DNA of 7,432 nt from the NCBI GenBank assembly GCA_022565655.1, contig JAIUMG010000166.1:1-7432 (forward strand), read 5' to 3'. The stretch comes from Alkalimonas sp. GTDB lineage: Bacteria > Pseudomonadota > Gammaproteobacteria > Enterobacterales > Alteromonadaceae. This document shows, in pieces, positions 1 to 6,431 of the stretch (position 1 is its first letter; the number at the start of each line of letters is the position of its first letter). The notes beneath the pieces are model-generated. The model was not told the origin of the DNA. It ran no database searches and saw only the letters and a list, made by a program, of their open reading frames with translations. Both the position numbers and the translations under genes were made by a program.

Positions 1-1239
1 GTTCACATCACCTGTTTGCTCAATGCTAAAGCTATTATCCAACCCAACAATCTCAACCTGGCTGTAGTTTTCAGTGCCATCTTGCATCACGTCAATCACG
101 TTATCAAAGCCAAGTTCAACAGTGACCAACGCATAATTATCTGTACCATGTTGCTCGATATTAATTTCGTTATTAAAGCCAACGGCTGCAGCACCGGCAT
201 AATTAAAGTCACCTACAGATTCAATGTAAGCTGCATTTTCACCACCATCTAGCACAACTTCACCAGTATTTTCCTGACCGTCCTGGTAAATAGTTACATC
301 ATGCCCATCGCCAAAAGTCGCGAAAAACGCCACATTTGCAGTGCCTGTCTGGTAAACATCAACAAAATTATCGTTACCACTGACTCCAATAGGCGCTTCA
401 ACGTCATTAGCCGTTCCATCCTGCTGAACCCAAATGGTATTGCCTTCACCTGACAGTGGCTCAAGCAAAAATGTATTTTCAGCACCGGTCTGGTATACAT
501 CGACCACATTGTCCGTACCACTTACATCAAAGGCAATGAAGACATTACTGACACCGTCTTGCTGAACATAGAATGTATTATCACTGCCATCCAGGCCAAC
601 AACACCACCAACGTTACCATCACCAAACTGCTCAACCTCCATCAGGTTGCCATCGCCAACCAAATTGAACATGCCAGATTCGTTGGCATTACCTTGCTGG
701 CTACTGAACAGCTCGTTATTGTCACCAATAAAACCTGCATTGGCCCAGTTGGCATCACCTTCCTGATGCAACTCAACAACGTTGAGGTCACCGGTCAGGT
801 TAACAATGGCTTCACTTTGATCGCCAGATTGAAATACCGCGGCATCATTCATATTGCCGTTAATACCAATTTCAGCTACATTCCAGAAACCATCCTGAGT
901 TACCGTAGCGGTATTTTCTTCACCATCAATATCAACAAATGCAATATGCCAATCATCATTTTGCTCAATGCGGATCCAGTTATCAGTGCCGACACTGAAT
1001 GAGTAGCTTTCATGCCATACACCATCCTGCGTTACTTCGGTTTGATTTAACTCACCATCTTGTTCTGTAATTGCCAGGTTAATGCTTCCGGTTTGCTCAA
1101 CAGCTGCTTCGTTTCCTTCCAGCGCACCAGCGGAAGACGTTTGTAAAATAATGGCTTCATTATCTGCAATTGCATAACCCGATAGAGCCATCGTAACGGC
1201 CATTGCCAAAATGTTCTTACGTGAACGCTTATTTACCAT
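1..1239 (-). CDS. CsgA-like curlin-repeat amyloid subunit, very long, C-terminus outside window
   Basis: This is an open frame of 413 codons without a stop, running off the left edge. The ATG (1237-1239) follows AGGAG by 7 bases. Residues 1-25 form a signal peptide (basic MVNKRSRK, hydrophobic core, AIA then Asp26). From residue 41 the protein is a continuous array of 22-24-residue units, 16 complete and a 17th cut by the edge, with pattern N-x5-Q-x-G-x2-N then a hydrophobic/acidic strand ending in G. Examples are SDNTFYVQQDG, TDNVVDVYQTG and FDNVIDVMQDG. This matches the curlin repeat of CsgA, an extracellular functional amyloid of biofilm fibres, secreted through CsgG in known systems. E. 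coli CsgA is about 151 residues with five repeats, so this one is far longer. After the signal peptide I count about 70 Asp/Glu, one Arg (residue 90) and no Lys. It lies 46 bases downstream of the CsgB-like gene, probably in the same operon. Membership of the curlin superfamily is secure; its role as major fibre subunit is inferred. Confidence 0.88.
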   Translation of the reverse strand, partial: MVNKRSRKNILAMAVTMALSGYAIADNEAIILQTSSAGALEGNEAAVEQTGSINLAITEQDGELNQTEVTQDGVWHESYSFSVGTDNWIRIEQNDDWHIAFVDIDGEENTATVTQDGFWNVAEIGINGNMNDAAVFQSGDQSEAIVNLTGDLNVVELHQEGDANWANAGFIGDNNELFSSQQGNANESGMFNLVGDGNLMEVEQFGDGNVGGVVGLDGSDNTFYVQQDGVSNVFIAFDVSGTDNVVDVYQTGAENTFLLEPLSGEGNTIWVQQDGTANDVEAPIGVSGNDNFVDVYQTGTANVAFFATFGDGHDVTIYQDGQENTGEVVLDGGENAAYIESVGDFNYAGAAAVGFNNEINIEQHGTDNYALVTVELGFDNVIDVMQDGTENYSQVEIVGLDNSFSIEQTGDVN

Positions 1240-1285
1240 GTTGTACTCCTGATTTTTATTTTATTACTTGTTATGAAATAAGTGA

Positions 1286-1687
1286 TTAGTATTGAATAAG
1301 GGTGGCTTCAGCTCCATTGCCAATCTGCTGCAGACTGAAACCTGAGCCGCCATATTGTTCGATCTGTAACAGGTTAAAGTCGCCCTGCTGTAAAATAGTG
1401 ACTTGATTTGCTTGCTCAAACTGGCTGATGAGTGCCTGGTTACCATTACCCTGCTGTATTAATTTGATTTGATTAAAGTATCCCGCCTGTTGCAGCAAGG
1501 CGACATTTGCCTGACCAAGCTGCTCCACCCAGATTGAGTTTGCAGTACCGCGCTGAGATATTTCAGTGTGATTGCCGAGCATTTGTCGCTCGATTAATGA
1601 AGCGATGGGTAATGGTAATTCAGCTTTAGAGCCAGCACTTATAGTCAGTAGTGGCAGCAATGCCAGCACCCTAATAATTATTAACAA
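1286..1687 (-). CDS. csgB: CsgB-like curlin minor subunit (fibre nucleator)
   Basis: This 133-residue secreted protein is close to the size of E. coli CsgB (151 residues), which nucleates CsgA fibres at the cell surface. The start is TTG at 1685-1687, supported by AGGGGA about 7 bases upstream; an in-frame GTG at 1667-1669 is possible but has no good ribosome binding site. Residues 1-22 are a signal peptide (hydrophobic core, then SAGSKA before Glu23). From Asn39 the protein is nine strands of about 11 residues, the first seven exactly N-x5-Q-x4 (for instance NSIWVEQLGQA), the eighth starting with Ser115 and the last with Ala126. This is the curlin consensus S/N-x5-Q-x4-N-x5-Q. It precedes the long CsgA-like gene, matching csgBA order. 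It ends in ATLIQY and lacks the basic last repeat that E. coli CsgB uses for surface attachment. The alternative is a second CsgA-type subunit. Confidence 0.8.
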   Translation of the reverse strand: MLIIIRVLALLPLLTISAGSKAELPLPIASLIERQMLGNHTEISQRGTANSIWVEQLGQANVALLQQAGYFNQIKLIQQGNGNQALISQFEQANQVTILQQGDFNLLQIEQYGGSGFSLQQIGNGAEATLIQY

Positions 1688-1979
1688 ACCAACAACTCCC
1701 CTTACATAAGATACCAGACTAAACTATAAGATTTCTAATATGCTGCAATTAGATAAAAGAGTTATTTTTATTTTTGGAATAACAGCTTCAAATAAATTAT
1801 TAGAACCATATGACAATAACTTAGGGCTACTTTGTTTACATACTACACCACCTAACGGCTAGTACATTGATACTATTTTTAACCCAAAAGTCACATTGAA
1901 AACTTTATTTATGCTATTGATCAAGACGAGCTCACGCTTAACTCATTTAATTTACACTATAAAAATAAGGTATTCATAT
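1688..1979. promoter_or_regulatory. AT-rich divergent intergenic region between curlin operon and protease gene
   Basis: About 290 bases without a gene separate the TTG of the CsgB-like gene from the ATG of the protease gene, so both promoters must lie here unless the curlin genes are read from elsewhere. It holds an inverted repeat GTTATT-N11-AATAAC (1761-1783), a short AT palindrome AATAA-A-TTATT (1791-1801), and TAGTACATTGATA (1860-1872). The last is one base off the reverse-strand IHF consensus YAANNNNTTGATW. In E. coli the csgBA/csgDEFG intergenic region is bound by IHF, CsgD and other regulators, so an IHF site would fit, but a single near-match in AT-rich DNA is weak. No clear CsgD-type site was recognised. 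A protease promoter could use TACACT (1953-1958) as its -10, without a convincing -35. Confidence 0.5.
1723..1728 (-). promoter_or_regulatory. Candidate -10 box of the curlin operon
   Basis: On the minus strand this reads TATAGT, five of six bases of the sigma70/sigmaS -10 consensus. It would place the transcript start near 1716, leaving a leader of about 29 bases that contains the AGGGGA ribosome binding site. There is no recognisable -35 at 16-18 bases. That would be compatible with an activator- or sigmaS-dependent promoter like csgBA of E. coli, but the region is AT-rich and chance matches are likely. Confidence 0.25.
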
Positions 1980-4463
1980 ATGCGACAACTAAAAAAACTG
2001 GCTATGGCTGTTTCTGCAGCCTTAGTAGCTGGCTCAGTAATGGCAGCACCACAACAAGCTGCTGATGATTCTATTCTGGTCGTATTTAAACCCGGGGTTG
2101 GTAAAGCCGAGCGCATCAGTGTGATGCAACGAGCTGGTGTATCTCTTCGAGAGCTGGATGCAGAAGGCCGTGATGTCCGCATGCAGCACATTGCTGATGG
2201 ACGGATTGCTAAAGTTAAATTGCCACGCGGTGTTCACCGTGATCACATGATTAAGAAACTGGCTCAACACCCTGCCATTGAAATTGCAGAACCGAACTAT
2301 CTGGTTCAGACGTTGACTCAACCTGATGATCCTCGCTTTAATGAATTGTGGGGCTTACACAATACAGGGCAAAGCGGCGGTACTGTTGGTGCAGATATTA
2401 ATGCTTTAGATGCCTGGCAAGTTACTACAGGCAGTCGTGATATTATCATCGGCGTCATCGATACCGGCATGGACTACAATCACCCAGATCTTATTGATAA
2501 CCGCTGGGAAAATGACGGTAGTTACCCTGGCCACCAGTTTGGCTGGTCAACTCTCAATGCAAACGGTGACCCGATGGATAGCGGCAGTCATGGGACGCAC
2601 GTCGCTGGAACTATTGGAGCTTCTGGGGATAATGGCATTGGTGTTGTAGGTGTGAACTGGAATGTTACGTTAATCCCCTGCCAATTCCTGGGCGCAGGTG
2701 GTGGCTCAACCGCTGGTGCTATCGAGTGCATCAACTATTTTACCGATCTAAAGCTTAATCATGGTGTTGATGTAAAAGCAACCAATAACTCATGGGGCGG
2801 CGGCGGATTCTCTGAAGCCTTAAAGCTAGCCATCGAAGATGGTGGTGATGCCGGTATTCTGTTTATTGCAGCTTCAGGCAATGATGGCAACAACGCCGAT
2901 GTTACACCGATGTATCCTGCTGCCTATGATTCAGACATTATTGTCTCCGTCGCTTCGACAGATCGAAACGACAACATGTCTGGTTTTTCGAACTATGGGT
3001 TGGTCAGTGTCGATCTTGGTGCTCCGGGCTCAGCCATTTTATCAACGGTTCCCGGTGCTGGCTATTCAACTTTCTCAGGCACGTCGATGGCAGCGCCCCA
3101 TGTGGCTGGCGCCGCAGCTCTGGTGTGGTCACTGGATCCATCGATTCCAGCTTTAGACATGAAAGACATTCTGATGCAGTCTTGCGATCCATTGGCCTCG
3201 CTGGAGGGGAGAACGGTTTCAGGTAACCGCCTAAATGTTGCTAATGCATTGGAGGAAGCGGATCCTGCACCAGGCTTTAGAGTGAGCCTTGACCCACGTA
3301 GCCAACAAATTACTGCAGGTGAACAAACGGAGTACACGCTCGAGTTTAGTTCCGTAGCGAACTGGAATGATGAAATTACGCTGAGTCTTACCACCTCACC
3401 AGAGTTCGCAGGCGCGAGCCTGTCAAGTCACATTGCCTACCCTGGCGATGTGGTGAATTTACTGGTTGATAGTGATGCTGAAACACCGTGGGGCGATTAC
3501 CAAATGATGGTCCATGCAACTGACTCAGCGACAGGTGAGTTGGTTCGTGAGGTGACAGCTGCTTTAACCGTGATCCCGCAAGGCCTGGTGGACTTCCCCT
3601 ACGAAAATACCACACCAATTGCTATTCCTGACAATGACAGTGCAGGTATCGAAAGCGTCATCTCGGTAGGTCAAGATGGTCATGTCTTTGGTGTTGAAGT
3701 GGGTGTCAATATTACTCACACCTGGCGTGGCGATCTAATTGTAAAGCTCACGTCTCCAGAAGGCACAGAGCATACATTGCATAACCGCTCAGGAGGCAGT
3801 GCGAATGATCTGATCGAAACTTGGACACTGGACACTTTCAATGGCGAAAGTATGCAGGGAGATTGGACTTTATTTGTGTCTGATAACGCGGCACTGGACA
3901 CAGGAACCTTAAATCGCTGGGATCTGACCATTACCGCTTTATCTGATGGCGATATTGTCGATCCTGATCCATCGGTTCCAGAAGCTGACTTCAGCTACAG
4001 TGCAACAGGTTTAATGGTGAACTTTACCGACCTATCCACGGATGAAGATGACGACATTGTCAGCTGGAACTGGAGTTTCGGTGATGGCATCAACTCGAGT
4101 GAGCAAAACCCGAGCCATACCTACAACATGGCGGGTAGCTATGATGTCAACCTGACGGTTGAAGATAGTACAGGACTGTCTGACACGGTCTCCAAAACAG
4201 TGACCGTTACTGATGTAGTCAGTTCTATCGATCTGTGGGTGCATCGCGCGCAACAGGCACGGACCGGCTCCACCATGGTTGACTTACGCTGGAGCGGCGC
4301 TGAAAGTCAGCTGGACCTGTACCGTGATGGCGTCAAAGTAGCCACCATCGATAATAGTGGTCGTTACCGTGATCGCTTTAACACCAGCGCTGATATGGTC
4401 GTGTATCAGTTGTGTGCAGAAGGCACCGATATCTGTTCTGGTGAAATTGTTGCTCAATTCTGA
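1980..4463 (+). CDS. Secreted S8 (subtilisin-like) serine protease with P domain and PKD domain
   Basis: This 827-residue precursor starts at ATG 1980, chosen because AAGG lies 9 bases upstream and a clean signal peptide begins there (MRQLKK, hydrophobic core, cleavage near Ala22/Ala23). The frame extends upstream to a TTG at 1896, but that would bury the signal peptide. Residues about 32-111 are an I9/fervidolysin-type propeptide, an intramolecular chaperone and inhibitor. The S8 catalytic domain (about 120-430) shows Asp161 (VIDTGMDYNHPDL), His204 (SHGTHVAGT), oxyanion Asn301 (ASGNDGN) and Ser369 (GTSMAAPHVAG), so it should be active. An Ig-like stretch (about 437-530) follows, then a proprotein-convertase P domain (539-654, with HTWRGDLIVKLTSP and GDWTLFVSD), a PKD domain (667-745, WNWSFGDG) and a beta-rich tail with Cys812/Cys819. 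That tail resembles C-termini of other secreted gammaproteobacterial hydrolases. It is probably extracellular; the substrate is unknown. It is transcribed divergently from the curlin genes and ends before a strong terminator. Confidence 0.93.
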   Translation: MRQLKKLAMAVSAALVAGSVMAAPQQAADDSILVVFKPGVGKAERISVMQRAGVSLRELDAEGRDVRMQHIADGRIAKVKLPRGVHRDHMIKKLAQHPAIEIAEPNYLVQTLTQPDDPRFNELWGLHNTGQSGGTVGADINALDAWQVTTGSRDIIIGVIDTGMDYNHPDLIDNRWENDGSYPGHQFGWSTLNANGDPMDSGSHGTHVAGTIGASGDNGIGVVGVNWNVTLIPCQFLGAGGGSTAGAIECINYFTDLKLNHGVDVKATNNSWGGGGFSEALKLAIEDGGDAGILFIAASGNDGNNADVTPMYPAAYDSDIIVSVASTDRNDNMSGFSNYGLVSVDLGAPGSAILSTVPGAGYSTFSGTSMAAPHVAGAAALVWSLDPSIPALDMKDILMQSCDPLASLEGRTVSGNRLNVANALEEADPAPGFRVSLDPRSQQITAGEQTEYTLEFSSVANWNDEITLSLTTSPEFAGASLSSHIAYPGDVVNLLVDSDAETPWGDYQMMVHATDSATGELVREVTAALTVIPQGLVDFPYENTTPIAIPDNDSAGIESVISVGQDGHVFGVEVGVNITHTWRGDLIVKLTSPEGTEHTLHNRSGGSANDLIETWTLDTFNGESMQGDWTLFVSDNAALDTGTLNRWDLTITALSDGDIVDPDPSVPEADFSYSATGLMVNFTDLSTDEDDDIVSWNWSFGDGINSSEQNPSHTYNMAGSYDVNLTVEDSTGLSDTVSKTVTVTDVVSSIDLWVHRAQQARTGSTMVDLRWSGAESQLDLYRDGVKVATIDNSGRYRDRFNTSADMVVYQLCAEGTDICSGEIVAQF

Positions 4464-4487
4464 TTGTTGAGCGGTACCACTTGATGC

Positions 4488-4513
4488 AAGGCGGCCTTCG
4501 GGTCGCCTTTTTT
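4488..4513 (+). terminator. Rho-independent terminator of the protease gene
   Basis: A seven-pair stem (4490-4496 GGCGGCC with 4501-4507 GGTCGCC, one G-T pair) closes a TTCG tetraloop and is followed by six T. Two A bases just before the stem can extend the pairing into the T tract. It lies 24 bases after the protease stop codon and separates that gene from the MoxR operon. Confidence 0.9.
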
Positions 4514-4527
4514 AATTCCGTTTAACT

Positions 4528-4536
4528 TGCTATCTT
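4528..4536 (+). promoter_or_regulatory. Candidate extended -10 of the MoxR operon
   Basis: TGCTATCTT has the TGn extension and four of six bases of the -10 consensus, and sits 30 bases before the GTG start. The only possible -35 at 17 bases is the T tract of the preceding terminator. Since that terminator should block read-through, a promoter is expected in this gap of about 50 bases, which is the main reason to propose it. Confidence 0.3.
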
Positions 4537-4566
4537 AAGCATAGCCCCATTGAACAGGAAATAGCC

Positions 4567-5475
4567 GTGCTGCAGCAGTTTAACGCAATAGAAGCTCATC
4601 TTAACCAAGTCATACTCGGTAAACCACAACAGATCAAACTCGCCCTTTGTTGCTTGCTGGCAAGAGGCCATCTGCTCCTTGAAGATTTACCCGGCATGGG
4701 GAAAACAACGCTAGCTCATGCCTTAGCGACCAGCTTGAGTTTATCTTATCGACGAGTTCAGTTTACCAGTGACTTATTGCCGGGTGACTTGTTAGGCATG
4801 ACCATCTACGATACTCGATCCCACCAGTTTAGCTTCAAGCCTGGCCCGGTATTCAGTCACTTATTGCTGGCTGATGAAATTAACAGAGCCAGTCCAAAAA
4901 CACAGAGCGCCCTGCTTGAGGCCATGGAAGAGCAACAAGTTTCCATAGACGGAGAAACCCATGCCTTACCGAAACCTTTCTTTGTCATCGCCACACAGAA
5001 TCCCTTGGATCAGTCAGGTACCTCTGCTCTGCCTGAGTCTCAATTGGATCGTTTTTTAATGCGGGTTTCGCTGGGGTTCCCCAGCCGAGCGGCTGAATTT
5101 GAATTGTTGGACTCTGATCGCGGGCAATCCCGTTTAGAGTTGTTGGGGGAAACACTGAGTATCGAGCAATTAATTCAGCTGCAACAACAAGTACCAAAGG
5201 TCACAGCAGCCGAGCCATTACTGCATTATATTCTTGATCTGGTCAGTCATAGCCGTCAACACCCTGATATGCTGCCTTTGTCGCCACGCGCCGCCAAAGC
5301 ATTGCTGCAAGCCGCAAAATCATGGGCATTATTGCATCAGCGTAACTATGTCACGGCTGATGATGTTCAGGCTGTGTTCCCAAGTGTCGCCGAACATCGA
5401 TTAGCTCCAAAGTCTCACGCAACCGAAGCTCGTTGGAGCAGATTATTACTCAAGGAGACCCCTTGTCAGCTTTGA
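4567..5475 (+). CDS. MoxR-family AAA+ ATPase
   Basis: This 302-residue protein starts with GTG, preceded by AGGAA at a 6-base spacing. The order of motifs is that of the MoxR family (COG0714/AAA_3): Walker A at residues 42-48 (PGMGKTT, Lys46), Walker B at about 99-104 (LLLADE), the MoxR segment INRASPKTQSALLEAMEE after it, sensor 1 in ATQNP (Asn145), SQLDRFLMR at 158-166, and a helical lid with LSPRAAKALLQAAKSWA near the end. The length is normal for the family. MoxR ATPases act as chaperone-like remodelling enzymes in the cytoplasm, often with VWA or DUF58 partners. Here the DUF58 gene overlaps its 3' end, and the TgpA-like transglutaminase gene follows, forming one operon. The exact client is unknown. 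Confidence 0.95.
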   Translation: MLQQFNAIEAHLNQVILGKPQQIKLALCCLLARGHLLLEDLPGMGKTTLAHALATSLSLSYRRVQFTSDLLPGDLLGMTIYDTRSHQFSFKPGPVFSHLLLADEINRASPKTQSALLEAMEEQQVSIDGETHALPKPFFVIATQNPLDQSGTSALPESQLDRFLMRVSLGFPSRAAEFELLDSDRGQSRLELLGETLSIEQLIQLQQQVPKVTAAEPLLHYILDLVSHSRQHPDMLPLSPRAAKALLQAAKSWALLHQRNYVTADDVQAVFPSVAEHRLAPKSHATEARWSRLLLKETPCQL

Positions 5476-6431
5476 AGCGTTTATCGGCCACGATCGAGGC
5501 AATCTTCTGGCGACGGCTGGATCGCTGGTTGCTAAAACGCCAGACAGAGCAAGGAGCCGATCAATTTAATCACAGCACTCAATTTAATCACAGCAACTTG
5601 CTGGTGTTTCCCAGTCGCTATGGCTTTTGGTTTGTATTGCTGCTGATACTGCTCTACTTACTTGGAACCAACTACCAGAATAATCTGGTGCTGTTACTCA
5701 CTTATTTGCTGCTATCTGTTTTTTTATTGTCTATCTGGCTTGCCTGGAAAAATGTATCCGGGCTCAGGGTTGAACTGACAACCGATCAAAGTACTTTTGC
5801 AGGCTGCCCGCTTGAGCTTCAACTCGACTGTACCAGCCAACAAGCTGTCTGTGCATTGGACTTTTGCTGTGAACAACAGGTGGCCACCTTCAATGGCACC
5901 TCGGGTCAATGTCAGCTGCCGCTGACCGCAACGAAGCGTGGCTGCCATCCGTTGCCACGGATCCAGTTAATTAGCTATTTTCCTTTTGGTTTAATACGCT
6001 GCTGGAGCTACCTGCCTAGCAGAGGACATTATTGGGTTTTTCCTGCACCACTGCAGCATCATCAACACAATGGTCTGAACGATGCCGATCAGAATGGGCA
6101 GCAACATGCGCTGCAGTTACCCGATCAGCTCAAACCCTACCAAAGTGGTGACAGCATTCGACACCTGTACTGGAAACGGCTGGCCATACAACCCCATGCA
6201 CCAGTGGTGAAGGCTGCTGAACAGCAAGCCACTGCGGATCCACGCTGGCTGGTAGTCCCTGCGCTGACTGGGCCAGCGTTGGAGCAAGCGTTATCTGAAG
6301 TCTGCTACCAGCTGCTTGAACTTGAACAAGCTGGTATCCGTTATGGTTTAAAAACGCCGACAAGTCGCATTGAAATGGGAACAGGTCCTTTGCATCTGCA
6401 ACAATGCCTGCAGAGGTTAGCATCATGCTAA
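5463..6431 (+). CDS. DUF58 domain membrane protein, partner of the MoxR ATPase
   Basis: The start is most likely TTG 5463-5465, because AAGGAG (5452-5457) sits 5 bases upstream; this gives 322 residues and a 13-base overlap with the MoxR gene. The open frame reaches a TTG at 5433, but that lies upstream of the Shine-Dalgarno sequence. A cytoplasmic basic N-terminal segment (about 50 residues) leads to two membrane helices (about 54-68 and 75-95), followed by a beta-rich region and then the DUF58 signature YQSGDSIRHLYWKRLA (Gly229, Asp230, Arg233, Trp237, Lys238). DUF58 proteins (YeaD-like) are of undefined biochemical function and regularly sit between a MoxR ATPase and a transglutaminase. 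Residues 34-45 contain a short tandem duplication, QFNHST then QFNHSN. The stop overlaps the start of the next gene by 7 bases. Confidence 0.92.
   Translation: MSALKRLSATIEAIFWRRLDRWLLKRQTEQGADQFNHSTQFNHSNLLVFPSRYGFWFVLLLILLYLLGTNYQNNLVLLLTYLLLSVFLLSIWLAWKNVSGLRVELTTDQSTFAGCPLELQLDCTSQQAVCALDFCCEQQVATFNGTSGQCQLPLTATKRGCHPLPRIQLISYFPFGLIRCWSYLPSRGHYWVFPAPLQHHQHNGLNDADQNGQQHALQLPDQLKPYQSGDSIRHLYWKRLAIQPHAPVVKAAEQQATADPRWLVVPALTGPALEQALSEVCYQLLELEQAGIRYGLKTPTSRIEMGTGPLHLQQCLQRLASC
5561..5596 (+). repeat. 18-base direct tandem duplication inside the DUF58 gene
   Basis: Two adjacent 18-base units (5561-5578 and 5579-5596) both begin TCAATTTAATCACAGCA and differ only at the last base (C versus A). 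The duplication keeps the reading frame and doubles a six-residue segment in the N-terminal region ahead of the first membrane helix. The near identity suggests a recent slippage event. Confidence 0.9.

Noticed and set aside
559..1002. A 147-codon plus-strand open frame, with another at 16-252
   Set aside because: Both lie antisense to the continuous curlin-repeat frame, whose signal peptide, ribosome binding site and 16 repeats are unmistakable. The repeat-rich coding strand simply keeps the opposite frame open.
1..1119. Periodic repeats of about 66-69 bases, considered as a CRISPR-like or satellite array
   Set aside because: The period equals 22-23 codons and conservation is at protein level (N-x5-Q-x-G), with DNA divergence at many positions; there are no constant repeats with unique spacers.
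1240..1285. Possible attenuator hairpin between the two curlin genes
   Set aside because: Only a short weak pairing (ACTT with AAGT) is visible, with no GC-rich stem and no T tract placed after it.
1264..1446. A minus-strand 60-codon frame overlapping the end of the CsgB-like gene
   Set aside because: It is a shifted-frame shadow of a gene with clear curlin repeats and has no recognisable protein features of its own.
2034..2321. Antisense frames within the protease gene (also 3062-3394 and others)
   Set aside because: They overlap the conserved propeptide and catalytic regions on the opposite strand and show no ribosome binding site or domain.
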